Positions 1 to 8,666 of a DNA stretch of 64,000 bases are shown one piece after another. A program made the position numbers and the translations under genes. The notes beneath the pieces are model-generated. The model did not search any database. It saw only the letters and a list, made by a program, of their open reading frames with translations, and had not been told where the DNA came from. The stretch is from Myxococcales bacterium (lineage in GTDB: Bacteria; Myxococcota_A; Polyangia; Polyangiales; Ga0077539): assembly GCA_016793325.1 (NCBI GenBank), contig JAEUKI010000094.1, forward strand, positions 62,001 to 126,000, read 5' to 3'. How positions within the stretch are numbered: position 1 is the stretch's first letter; each line of letters opens with the position of its first letter.

Positions 1-695
1 TCCCGCGCAGAGACCATCACGAACCCCACGTCACGACCGGGTCGCCTCGACACGCGCGTCCGAAACGTCGTCATCGGAACAACAATCAAGTCGTCCTGAT
101 CCTGCCCGAAGCCCGACTGGCCCTTTCCCTCGAGCACGCCGATCACAGTGCAGGGCATGCGCCCCACGCGGATCGTCGCGCCGAGCGCGGATTCACCGGC
201 GAAGAGCTCGCGCTGAATCGTCGTTCCGATCACGCACACCTTCGCGGACGTGCGCAGGTCGGACTCGGTGAACGGCGCGCCGTCGGTCGTGTTCCAACTG
301 CGGACGCGAAAGTAGTCTGGCGTCGAGCCGTACACGCGCGTCGACCAGTTGCGCGCGCCCGACACCACCTGCGCGCTCGCCGTCAGGATCGGCGCCGACG
401 CGCTCACGCTCGGAACCTCGATCGCGATCGCCCGCGCGTCGTCTTCGGTCAGTCCGCTGCCGCTCCCCGCCGCGCCACGCGCGCCGCCCGCCGCGCTCGC
501 GCCGGGCCACACCATGAGAACGTTCACGCCGAGCGAGGCAAATTGGCTCTCGATTCGCTCTTTCGCGCCAGCGCCGATCGCCGAGCTCGCCACCACCGCC
601 GCGACGCCGATCAAGATCCCGAGCACCGTCAACACCGCGCGGACCTTGTTTCGCATGAGCGAAAACAGCGCGAGGCGCATCGCCATGTAGATCAT
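1..695 (-). CDS. MacB-type ABC transporter permease (FtsX family), C-terminus beyond window
   Basis: Inner-membrane permease half of a MacAB-like export system. The visible 231 codons begin MIYMAMRLAL and hold one membrane helix (about residues 17-38, VLTVLGILIGVAAVVASSAI), followed by a periplasmic MacB-type core with the family's 'SLGVNVLMVWPG' stretch near residue 52. The start at 695 is set by an AAGGAGG ribosome binding site at 702-708, and its ATG overlaps the TGA of the ATPase gene (ATGA), so the two are translationally coupled. The remaining helices lie past the left edge. The family exports macrolides, peptides or lipoproteins; the substrate cannot be told here. Confidence 0.85.
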   Translation of the reverse strand, partial: MIYMAMRLALFSLMRNKVRAVLTVLGILIGVAAVVASSAIGAGAKERIESQFASLGVNVLMVWPGASAAGGARGAAGSGSGLTEDDARAIAIEVPSVSASAPILTASAQVVSGARNWSTRVYGSTPDYFRVRSWNTTDGAPFTESDLRTSAKVCVIGTTIQRELFAGESALGATIRVGRMPCTVIGVLEGKGQSGFGQDQDDLIVVPMTTFRTRVSRRPGRDVGFVMVSAR

Positions 696-1465
696 TGCGA
701 GCCTCCTTGCGACGCGGGCGCGGACTTCAGCGCGTGCTCCGGCGGTTCGACGCCGGCTTGCCGCTGACGCGCGAGGCGCTCGTCCGAGACGATGAGCCCG
801 TCGCGCACCGTCACGATTCGCTTGGTGCACGCCGCCACGTCGGGCTCGTGCGTCACCATCACGATCGTGAGCCCCTGCTCGCGGTTGAGCCACTGCAAGA
901 GCGCGAGGATCTCTTCGGTGGTCTTGCTGTCGAGGTTTCCCGTGGGCTCGTCCGCGAGCAAGACCTTCGGCTCGGTCACGAGCGCGCGCGCGATCGCCAC
1001 GCGCTGCTGCTGACCGCCCGAGAGCTGCGCGGGCGTGTTGCGGAGGCGAGACTGAAGCCCCACGAGCGCCAGCGCTCGAGCCGCACGAAGCGTGCGGTCT
1101 TTCACGCTCATCCCGCGGTAGACGAGCGGAAGTTCGACGTTCTCGAGCGCCGTCGTGCGCGCGAGGAGGTTGAACCCCTGAAACACGAACCCGAGCAGGC
1201 GATTGCGCGCGAGCGCGCGCGCGTCCGCGTCGAGCTTCGAGACGTCGTACCCCGCGAGCCGATACGAGCCCCTCGTCGGCGTGTCGAGACAGCCGATCGA
1301 GTTCATCAGCGTGGATTTGCCCGAGCCCGACGGGCCGACGATCGCGACGAACTCACCAGAGTTGATCGTGAGCGACACGCCCCGGAGCGCGCGATGGATC
1401 ACCTCGCCTTGGGCATAGACCTTCTCGATGCCTTCGAGCTCGATCACTGGAGTTGTTTCGCTCAT
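692..1465 (-). CDS. MacB/LolD-type ABC transporter ATPase
   Basis: Cytoplasmic ATPase (257 aa) of the tripartite exporter. All nucleotide-binding motifs are intact: Walker A GPSGSGKST at 44-52, Q-loop FQGFNLL at about 95-101, signature LSGGQQQR at 148-155, Walker B LLADEP at 169-174 and the H-loop histidine in THEP at 205-208. Subfamily features (LolD/MacB-like 'GNLDS' D-loop) agree with a FtsX-family permease partner, which follows with an ATGA overlap. The adaptor gene lies 41 bp upstream on the same strand. The start ATG gives MSETTPVIELEGIEKVY, the usual beginning of this family. Confidence 0.93.
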   Translation of the reverse strand: MSETTPVIELEGIEKVYAQGEVIHRALRGVSLTINSGEFVAIVGPSGSGKSTLMNSIGCLDTPTRGSYRLAGYDVSKLDADARALARNRLLGFVFQGFNLLARTTALENVELPLVYRGMSVKDRTLRAARALALVGLQSRLRNTPAQLSGGQQQRVAIARALVTEPKVLLADEPTGNLDSKTTEEILALLQWLNREQGLTIVMVTHEPDVAACTKRIVTVRDGLIVSDERLARQRQAGVEPPEHALKSAPASQGGSQ

Positions 1466-1506
1466 CGCTGCACTTTCGAGAGGGTCCACGTTCGTCGCGA
1501 AGTCGC

Positions 1507-2928
1507 TCAGAACATCCTCGGGCCACGACTGCCGCCACGACTGCTGCCGCTGCTTCCGCCAGCCGGCGCCCCGCTGCTCGCTGCACCGCCGCGCGACGCG
1601 CCGTCGTCTACCTCGTCGGTGACGACCTCCGAGCCGTCGTGAAGCTCGGGCGATTCGACAGCGGTGTTGCTCCCGTCCGTCGCGACGATGCGCACACGGA
1701 CGGGCACCGGACGCCCTTCGCGAAGGACGAACACACGCCCGCCCCGAGGTCCCGCGCCGCGCGTCGCAGGCGACTCCGAGTCGTTGCCGCCGTTGCCCGC
1801 AGCCCCGTTGCCCGCGCCCGCGTCGCGATCGCCGCGTCGTCGCCCGCCGCCCGTGCTCGCGCCGTCGCTGTTCGACGGCCGATAGCGAAGCGCCGCGTTG
1901 GGAACGCGCAGCACGTTCTCGAGCCGCGCGGTCGTCACGGTCACCGTCGCGGTCATCCCTGGCCGCAGCTTCAACTCCGGGTTGGGAACCTCGATCACCG
2001 CCGGATACGTCACCACGCCCGCGGTCGTCGTCGCTCCGTAGCGCAGCTGCGTGACCGTCCCGCGAAAGCGATCGCCCTGAAACGCGTCGACGCGCGCCTC
2101 GACCGCCATGCCCTCGCGCATTCGCCCGATGTCCGCCTCGTCGACGTCCGCCATCACGCGCATCCGCGTGAGGTCTTGCGCGATGATGAAGAGCGTCGGC
2201 GCTTGCAGGCTCGCCGCGACCGTTTGCCCTGGGTCGATCTGCCGCGAGATCACCAAGCCCGCCATGGGCGCGAAGATCTTCGACTGCGCGAGCTGGTTGC
2301 GCGCGCTCGCGAGCGTCGCTTGTGTGCGCGCCAGCTCCGCCTGCGACACGTTGATGGCCGCGCGCGAGAGGTCGCGAGCCCCGAGCGCCGCGTCGAGCTC
2401 CGCTTGTGCGTTGAGCCCTCGGGCGCGCAAATCCCGCGCTCTCGCGAGGTCTCGCTCTTTGATCACGAGGTCCGCACGCGCCCTCGCGAGCGACGCGCGC
2501 GCGCTCGCCTCCGCCGCGCGAGCCTCGTTCACGCGCGTCATGAAGGGGTCCGGATCGAGCTCGGCGAGCAGCTGCCCTTCGGTCACCGTCTGGTTGAAAT
2601 CCGTGTGAACGCGCAGCACGCGCCCCGAGACCTGCGCGCCGACCTGCACCTGGAGCAGCGGTTGAACGGTCCCCGTCGCCTCGATGCTCTCGACGACCTC
2701 GCCCGAGGTCACGCGCGTCGTGACGTAGCGGATCTGCGCGGGTTTGGCGCCTTTTACGCGCCAGAACACGAGGGCTCCTCCGCCCACGACGAGGAGCGCC
2801 AGCAAGATCCACCCCCACGGCGTGCGCTTCTTCGTGATCTCTGCGAGCAGCTCGGCGTCGGTCGTCGAAGACCCCGGCGCCGCGCCAGGCGCGCCCGCGA
2901 GTGCAGAAACATTGCTGGCTGTGGTCAT
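1507..2928 (-). CDS. MacA/HlyD-type periplasmic adaptor of efflux pump
   Basis: Membrane-fusion protein (473 aa) linking the inner-membrane pump to an outer-membrane channel. After a short cytoplasmic N-terminus there is one membrane anchor at about 38-57 (WGWILLALLVVGGGALVFW), then the barrel-sandwich start (VQPLLQVQVGAQVSGRV), a long alpha-helical hairpin (about 130-215, Ala/Arg/Glu-rich) and beta-barrel domains. Residues about 350-390 are a Gly/Asn/Ser/Arg-rich insert before the last beta domain, and the C-terminus is again Gly/Ser-rich; such low-complexity inserts are unusual in MacA. It is the first gene of the macA-ATPase-permease operon. No TolC-like gene is present in the window. Confidence 0.9.
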   Translation of the reverse strand: MTTASNVSALAGAPGAAPGSSTTDAELLAEITKKRTPWGWILLALLVVGGGALVFWRVKGAKPAQIRYVTTRVTSGEVVESIEATGTVQPLLQVQVGAQVSGRVLRVHTDFNQTVTEGQLLAELDPDPFMTRVNEARAAEASARASLARARADLVIKERDLARARDLRARGLNAQAELDAALGARDLSRAAINVSQAELARTQATLASARNQLAQSKIFAPMAGLVISRQIDPGQTVAASLQAPTLFIIAQDLTRMRVMADVDEADIGRMREGMAVEARVDAFQGDRFRGTVTQLRYGATTTAGVVTYPAVIEVPNPELKLRPGMTATVTVTTARLENVLRVPNAALRYRPSNSDGASTGGGRRRGDRDAGAGNGAAGNGGNDSESPATRGAGPRGGRVFVLREGRPVPVRVRIVATDGSNTAVESPELHDGSEVVTDEVDDGASRGGAASSGAPAGGSSGSSRGGSRGPRMF

Positions 2929-3082
2929 GGCTCGAGTTCCAAACAGTAGCTCTTACGCTCGACCAACCGTTCGCAACCTACAACATTGCGCGTCTCTACA
3001 AATCTTCACGATCGCTTCGGGGGGCCCGACGGAGGTCTGTCGCTTTCTTGCCCAATTGCCAGAGAGTCTGCATTCACGCTCT

Positions 3083-4507
3083 GTGCTGCGAAAGACGCTG
3101 CTCTCTCTCTCGGTCGTCGCCTGCCTCGCGGTCCCAACGGTCGCTGGGGCGCTGCGCGTGCGCGACGCTCGACGCGCGGATTCTGCGCTCGCGCAGGGCG
3201 CCGCGATGCTCGATCGGTCGATCGGCGATCGCGCCGAACTCGCGTCGCTGCCCACCCGCGAGGCGCGCACACAATTTCAAATCGCGCTCGCGGGGCTCGA
3301 CGAAGACGCCGCGCGTCGCGCGCGGTCGCTGACGTTCGTGTGCGACGCGATCGACGCGCTCGCGCGCGGTGAATACGCAGCGGCAGGACAAGCCGCGGAC
3401 GCAGCGCTTCGGCTGCGGCCCGACGAGCCCATCGCCCTCCTCGTGTCGGCGCAGGCCGCCGCAGGGAGGGGCGATCGCGGCAGCGCCGAGCGATCGATCG
3501 AGCGGATGCAACGCGGGACGCTCGCCACGCAGAGCTTGCGCGCCCGAGGCCGTTTGCTGCGCGCGGGATGGCTCCTCGACGCAGGCCGCGCCCACGAGGC
3601 GCTCGACGTGCTCGAGGCCCTCGATCGAGACGCGCCGCGCGTGGGGGCCGTATTGAACCTCCTCGGACTCGCGCGGAGCGCGGTCGGCGATCGCCTCGGC
3701 GCGACGCGCGCGTTCGAGCAGGCGATCGACTCGCACCCGCATCGCGAGGTCGCGCTGCTCAACCTCGCGCGCTCGCAGCGCGAGCAAGGGCAGCTCGACG
3801 AAGCGAAATCCACCCTCGAACGCGCGCTCGGCGTGGCGCCCGACTACGCGGACGGATGGGTCGCGTACGGCGTCGTGCTCGCGGATCTGCGCGCCAGCAA
3901 CGCGCGTCACGTCTTGGTGCGCGCCGCGCAGCTCGCGCCGACCGACGCGACGCCGCTCGCCGCGCAAGGGGCGCTCGACCTCGCGGACCAGCAGTTCGAA
4001 CGCGCCGCGGAGTCCTTTCGTCAGGCGCTGCAGCGAGACCCCGAGCACGCGATCGCGAGGACCAACCTCGGGATCGCCCTCGCGCGCTTGGGTCGCAGCG
4101 ACCTCGCGCTGCGCGCGTTCGAAGAGGTCACGCAGCGCGCTCCGCACGTGGGCGAAGCGTGGAACGGCCTCGGCGCGCTGCGCTTGCAATCGGGTCAGTT
4201 CGAGCCCGCGGTCGCGGCGTTGAGGCAAGCGGTGACGCTCCTTCCGGACGACCCCAACCCGTCGATCAACCTCGGCCGCGCGCTCGAAGGCCTGCAACAG
4301 TGGGACGCCGCGGCGCGGTCGTATCGCGAGGCGCTGCGCCGGCACCCGCAGCACGCAGCGGCGGCCGAACGATTGCTCGCGCTCACGCCGCCCGAAGCGC
4401 GCGAGCGACTCCGCGTTCGTCTGGGATTCGCGCCAGAACCATCGTCCGCTGCGTCGCGGTCGGTGCGCGCTCCTCGCGCATCGCGTACGCTGGCGTCGCG
4501 GAGATAA
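3083..4507 (+). CDS. TPR-repeat protein with N-terminal signal/anchor
   Basis: A 474-residue protein made almost wholly of tetratricopeptide-like helical repeats from about residue 60 to 440; several repeats are clear (for example AWNGLGALRLQSGQFEPAVA and the NLGIALARLGRSDLAL repeat). TPRs are protein-interaction scaffolds; no catalytic domain is visible. The GTG at 3083 is chosen because it yields a basic N-terminus and a hydrophobic segment (LLSLSVVACLAVPTVAGAL) that fits a signal peptide or anchor, and because the in-frame codons further upstream run into the divergent macA gene. The 154-bp region to macA must hold both promoters. The protein ends two bases before the next gene's ATG. Function unknown. 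Confidence 0.75.
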   Translation: MLRKTLLSLSVVACLAVPTVAGALRVRDARRADSALAQGAAMLDRSIGDRAELASLPTREARTQFQIALAGLDEDAARRARSLTFVCDAIDALARGEYAAAGQAADAALRLRPDEPIALLVSAQAAAGRGDRGSAERSIERMQRGTLATQSLRARGRLLRAGWLLDAGRAHEALDVLEALDRDAPRVGAVLNLLGLARSAVGDRLGATRAFEQAIDSHPHREVALLNLARSQREQGQLDEAKSTLERALGVAPDYADGWVAYGVVLADLRASNARHVLVRAAQLAPTDATPLAAQGALDLADQQFERAAESFRQALQRDPEHAIARTNLGIALARLGRSDLALRAFEEVTQRAPHVGEAWNGLGALRLQSGQFEPAVAALRQAVTLLPDDPNPSINLGRALEGLQQWDAAARSYREALRRHPQHAAAAERLLALTPPEARERLRVRLGFAPEPSSAASRSVRAPRASRTLASRR

Positions 4508-4508
4508 A

Positions 4509-4763
4509 ATGATGACCGAAGAGCGAACAGCGAGGCTCGTTCGAGCCACCGTAGCGAGCGTGGACGAAGGACGCGTCGTGCTCGACGCGGACGGACAGGT
4601 CATCAAGCTGCCTGCGTCGCTGCTGCCGACGCCGCCGCGCGAGGGCGACGCGTACGTGTTGACCATCACCGCGGCGCCCGCAGAAAAAGGGCCTTTGCAG
4701 CAGCGCGTGATCGAGCGACTCGAAGCGCTCACGAGCGGCGAGCACCTCGACAAGAGCAAGTAG
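4509..4763 (+). CDS. Small DUF3006-like protein
   Basis: An 84-residue acidic protein. Its layout (a beta-rich 'ASVDEGRVVLDADGQVIKLP' first half, then 'LLPTPPREGDAY') resembles the DUF3006 family, small proteins of unknown function in which an SH3-like barrel is predicted. This assignment is by eye and moderate. It begins two bases after the TPR gene's stop, with GGAG at 4500-4503 serving either ATG 4509 or ATG 4512, so it is co-transcribed with the TPR gene. No signal peptide. Confidence 0.6.
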   Translation: MMTEERTARLVRATVASVDEGRVVLDADGQVIKLPASLLPTPPREGDAYVLTITAAPAEKGPLQQRVIERLEALTSGEHLDKSK

Positions 4764-4778
4764 CGCCGACCGACACAC

Positions 4779-5759
4779 TCAGCCGCGCGGTCGGAGGTTG
4801 GGCACCGTGTAGACGCCCTTGGGGTGCCTCGAGCCGTCCTCTCGTTGATACGGAAACACCCGCAGCGTCCAGTCGCACGTGGGGTCGAACGGAACGAGCC
4901 CGAGCTGCTCGATGTCCCGCGGAACCATGGGCCAGTCGTACGCGAAGAACGGGTTGTGCCCGTTGCCCAAGCGATCGAACTGGCGGACCTCGAAGCTGAA
5001 CCGCAGCCACACGCGGTCGCGCTCTTCGGGCGCGTCCATCGCGATGTGCACGCAGTAGGCGTCCATGAGCATCAGCGAAAAATCAGGGTAATCGCTCCAC
5101 GCGTGGGCGCTGTTGGTGAGCGCGACTTGCCGGTTCATCTCCCAGAACACGTCGTGCTTGGCGACGTCGAGGGCGCTCAAATCGAAGGGCTGAACGAAGT
5201 ACGTCGTCGGCAGCGCGTTGGTGATCGTGTACGTGTGATTCGTGCGCACCTTGGGCGTCCATCGCGCGCCCTGGAAGCCATCGACGTGGCACGGCGCGTA
5301 GTGCCCCTGACCGCCCTTGGGGACGCGCTCGCGGCGCAGGGTCATGTAGCAGTAGTACTCGTCGTAGCAGCGCTTGTTCAGCGCCCACTCGGCGTCGGCG
5401 ACGCGCTGAACGACCGACGCCCACTGCGCGTACTCCATCGGCAATCGAAAGTCCGAGCCCGGAAACTTGATGGGCATATCGAGCACGTTGCGCGCGTCGC
5501 TCGGCGCGACGAAGGCAGACCGCTCCCACGGGTCCAAGACCCCACAATTCAAGGGTCTTCGCGGGACCTTGTACCGGTCCATCGAGAAGGGCACGTTCAG
5601 GTCGTTGACGAGCACGTCGTCCGGCCCGTGCTCGACCGTGATTCCCTCGCGTGGAACGATCGTGACGCACCCCTCGTCGCGGTCGAACACCGGAACCGTG
5701 TAGCGCTTGTTGTTGTACTCCACGGTCTCGTACCGTCGGTGTCCCGTCGCTCCGCTCAT
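4779..5759 (-). CDS. Possible 2OG-Fe(II) dioxygenase-like protein
   Basis: A 326-residue soluble protein with no clear family name. Residues 158-160 (HVD in 'APCHVDGFQG'), His238 (in 'AYCVHIAM') and Arg249 or Arg253 (in 'RDRVWLRFSF') have the order and spacing of the HxD...H...R metal and 2-oxoglutarate ligands of Fe(II)/2OG oxygenases, and the surrounding segments look like double-stranded beta-helix strands. This is inference; the rest of the sequence (many Tyr, Trp, Phe; no signal peptide) gave no further clue. It converges on the small DUF3006-like gene 15 bp away and diverges from the next gene. Confidence 0.55.
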   Translation of the reverse strand: MSGATGHRRYETVEYNNKRYTVPVFDRDEGCVTIVPREGITVEHGPDDVLVNDLNVPFSMDRYKVPRRPLNCGVLDPWERSAFVAPSDARNVLDMPIKFPGSDFRLPMEYAQWASVVQRVADAEWALNKRCYDEYYCYMTLRRERVPKGGQGHYAPCHVDGFQGARWTPKVRTNHTYTITNALPTTYFVQPFDLSALDVAKHDVFWEMNRQVALTNSAHAWSDYPDFSLMLMDAYCVHIAMDAPEERDRVWLRFSFEVRQFDRLGNGHNPFFAYDWPMVPRDIEQLGLVPFDPTCDWTLRVFPYQREDGSRHPKGVYTVPNLRPRG

Positions 5760-5848
5760 CGTCGCGGTCGATGGTACCCGAGCGAGCGCGAGGCAATGGC
5801 CCGACTCGCTCGTTCACCCAGTGCATCGATCCCGTGGGAGCGCCGTTC

Positions 5849-8551
5849 GTGCAGCGAGACACCTCCCGAGACCGCGCGAAGATCCTGAAGAGCCTCGAGA
5901 TCGCTCGCGGCTCGCTCGTCGCTGCGAAGTCCCGAGATCAACGCGCTCGAGCGATCGCGCGCGAAGCGCAGGCGGCGATCGAGCTCGAGCGGCTCGACTC
6001 CCGCGCGCCCGAAATGCACCCTGCGGTCCGCGCCGCGATGGTGAGAATCGGCGCCCTCACACCCCAGCAAGCGATCGACTCGCTGAGCGGGCTCACCGAG
6101 AACGCGACGTCGCTCGCGCTCACCGAGCTCGTCGCCGTGCTCCCGCAGTCCGCGTGGGAGGAGCTCTCGCGCCGCGTCCCGAGCGCGAAGTCTCGCAGCT
6201 GGGCGTGGCTGTACGCCGCGCTCGACCGTGGAGCGCTCGACGAGTGCCTCGCGTTCTTGTCGCGCGACGCGACCATCAACGCGCCGTTCGTGGCCAACGT
6301 GTTCGAGCGCTACGGCCCCCAAGCCGCCGCGCGCTTCGCGCCCCTCGTGCGCGCGCTCGCGCCCCCGGAAGACACCGACGACGCAGCGATCGACCTCGCA
6401 GATCGCGCGTCGCTGCTGCTCGCCCTGCCCCCTGACGAGATCGAGCAGCGAGCGCTCGACCTCGCAGCGGCGCTCGACGAGGTCGCCGACGAAGCGCTCT
6501 ACTTCGATGAAGACTACGACCAACGCGACCCGCGCTCGGCGCTCGTGGTCCTGCTCTGTTTCGTGGGCGAGCTCGGCCGCGCGCGCGCGATGTTCGCGCG
6601 GATCGTTCGAACGCCAGTGCCCTGGGCCCCGGAGGGAGAAGCGCCGCTCGTGACGCCTGGCCTCCGACGATCGCTCGCGGCGCTCTCGTCCGCGTGCACC
6701 GCGGAAGAACGCGCAGTGATTCACCGCGCGGTTCACGAGCGCTTCACGTCGCGCGAGCGCGCTCCGCACACGCTCGCGATGCTCTCGGACACGCTCGACG
6801 AGCCGTTTGCCACGGACAACGCCCTCGCCCTCGTCGCGGCGCTCGAGCGAGACCCGCCCAACACCCTGTGGGTGACCGCGAAGCACCCGACCGCCCGCGC
6901 GGCGTGCGTCGCGATGAAGCGCGAGGCGCTCGGGCGGCTGCGCGACCGCGACGGCTTCGAGAGCCGCGAGCGGTACGCGCTGTCGTCGGCGCTCCAGTGG
7001 CTCGACGAAGACGACGACAACGTGCGCTTCGTGCTCGATCACGCGCAGGACATCGATCGCGTCGTGCGCGGCGACACGGTCCCTCGGTTCGCGACGACGC
7101 AGTGGCTCTTGGAGGCTGCGCAACGGGGCTCCGAGCGCGCACAACGAGCGCTCTGTGAGCGAGCCGCGCAGGGGGAGCGCCTGTGGGAGATTCCCTTCTT
7201 CTACAAGCGATTGCCCGACGAGGTCGTCCGCGCGCTCGTCGCCCCAGCGCAGCCCGAACGCTCGCCCGATCGACGGCGACGAGACTGGACTCGATTGTGT
7301 GTGTCGTTTCTCGAAGGAGCCACTGACGCCGAGCGCGAGCGCGGCTGGCCCAGACTCGAGGCGCTCCTCGCGGACGTCCGGAGCTTCGAGGAGCTCCTGC
7401 CGTGCTTGCGCGTCGTTCCACCGAGCGCGCGTCGAGCGTTGGTCCCGCGGTTCGTCCCCGAGACGCTTCGCACGATGCACGACGCGCTCGCGCTGACCGA
7501 CGCGTGGCCCGACCCCGCGACGCAGCGCGAAATCGTCGAGCGCGCGATGGACCGCTTCGCCCCCGACGCCGCGAAATGGCGCACCGATTGGCTCAACGCT
7601 GCGCTCTGCTCGATGGTGAGCGACGAGCGCGCGATGCAGTGGCTCGCGAGCTGCTACGGACCCGACAACATCCCCGTCGCGGCGATGCCGCCACAGCGCG
7701 TTCGCGACTACCTCGAGAGCGTCGATCTGTACGCGACCGACCAGTGGCTGACCGACGTTCCCTCGCGTCTGTTGGTGGCCGCCCTCGCGTCGATCGACAG
7801 CTCGTCAGCGCTGCTCGAACGCTGCGCAGACGCGTGCTGGTCGCGCTGGCTCGCCCGAGGGGCCGACGCGAACAGCCTTGCTTGGTACTCGCTTCGCGAT
7901 CTCGTCGCGCACGCCTCCGCGCGCACCGTACGCGCGATGAGCGACCACGCATGGACGCTCCGAACCGAGTCCCTCGCCCACGTCCTCGCGCTTCGCATCG
8001 ACGCGCTTCGGCGGTCCGCCACGACAGCGCGCGACGACTCCGACGCGCTCGCGATCGCCGCTCGCTCGCTGCGTGATCGACTCGAAATCAACGGCGGTTC
8101 CCCGTGGTTTCGCGCCGTTCGCCGTTGGGTGGCCGGCGGAGAGACCCGCTCGTTCGACGCGGTGTTTCGTCCGCTCGCTGCGGACTGGCGCGACCGCGGC
8201 TTCGCGGACGACGCTTGGTCGCTCGGCCTCGTCGACGCGCTGCTCTCGCTCGGCGAAACCCTCGCGAGCGCCGACGCCATCGCGCTCCTCGGCGCGCTCT
8301 CGTTCGACGCGAGCGACCCGGCGCTCCAACGCGCCCGCCCGTGGATCGAGCGCCTCGTCGCCGACGATCCCGCTGCCACCTTCCGCGCACTCGACGCGCG
8401 CGTCGGTGTTCTATCGATCCCGACGCTGATCGCTCACTGGGTGACGCCGGACACCCGCCGTTGGCCCTCGTCGATGTTCTCGCGCCCCCACGAGATCCGC
8501 GCCCTCATCGGCGACCACGCGTTCGCGCGCCTCTTGGGGACGGTGCTCTGA
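5849..8551 (+). CDS. Large alpha-helical protein of unknown function
   Basis: A 900-residue protein, not recognised. It is Ala/Arg/Asp/Leu-rich and almost entirely predicted helical, with HEAT/TPR-like spacing of helices but no clear consensus repeat, no membrane segment and no signal peptide. A poly-acidic patch (DEALYFDEDYDQRD) lies near residue 235. GTG 5849 is preferred because GGGAG lies 8 bases upstream and leaves room for a promoter; an in-frame ATG at 5771 would begin only 11 bp from the divergent gene's start and add 26 residues. It may be lineage-specific. Confidence 0.7.
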   Translation: MQRDTSRDRAKILKSLEIARGSLVAAKSRDQRARAIAREAQAAIELERLDSRAPEMHPAVRAAMVRIGALTPQQAIDSLSGLTENATSLALTELVAVLPQSAWEELSRRVPSAKSRSWAWLYAALDRGALDECLAFLSRDATINAPFVANVFERYGPQAAARFAPLVRALAPPEDTDDAAIDLADRASLLLALPPDEIEQRALDLAAALDEVADEALYFDEDYDQRDPRSALVVLLCFVGELGRARAMFARIVRTPVPWAPEGEAPLVTPGLRRSLAALSSACTAEERAVIHRAVHERFTSRERAPHTLAMLSDTLDEPFATDNALALVAALERDPPNTLWVTAKHPTARAACVAMKREALGRLRDRDGFESRERYALSSALQWLDEDDDNVRFVLDHAQDIDRVVRGDTVPRFATTQWLLEAAQRGSERAQRALCERAAQGERLWEIPFFYKRLPDEVVRALVAPAQPERSPDRRRRDWTRLCVSFLEGATDAERERGWPRLEALLADVRSFEELLPCLRVVPPSARRALVPRFVPETLRTMHDALALTDAWPDPATQREIVERAMDRFAPDAAKWRTDWLNAALCSMVSDERAMQWLASCYGPDNIPVAAMPPQRVRDYLESVDLYATDQWLTDVPSRLLVAALASIDSSSALLERCADACWSRWLARGADANSLAWYSLRDLVAHASARTVRAMSDHAWTLRTESLAHVLALRIDALRRSATTARDDSDALAIAARSLRDRLEINGGSPWFRAVRRWVAGGETRSFDAVFRPLAADWRDRGFADDAWSLGLVDALLSLGETLASADAIALLGALSFDASDPALQRARPWIERLVADDPAATFRALDARVGVLSIPTLIAHWVTPDTRRWPSSMFSRPHEIRALIGDHAFARLLGTVL

Positions 8552-8666
8552 TCCTCACATTTGCAATCCACCGCACCCCCACTGCAGGATTCACATATTG
8601 GACTCACAGGGCGTCTGTCACAAGTCCCCCTCTCCTGTGGCCGATCGCCCCATATCCCCCTCCTCG

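Noticed and set aside
692-2949. Long open frames (up to about 700 codons) opposite macA and the ATPase
   Set aside because: They are shadows in high-GC DNA: Arg/Ala-rich translations without motifs, overlapping well-supported genes. The same holds for most antisense frames elsewhere (for example opposite coxA, actB and the terpene cyclase).
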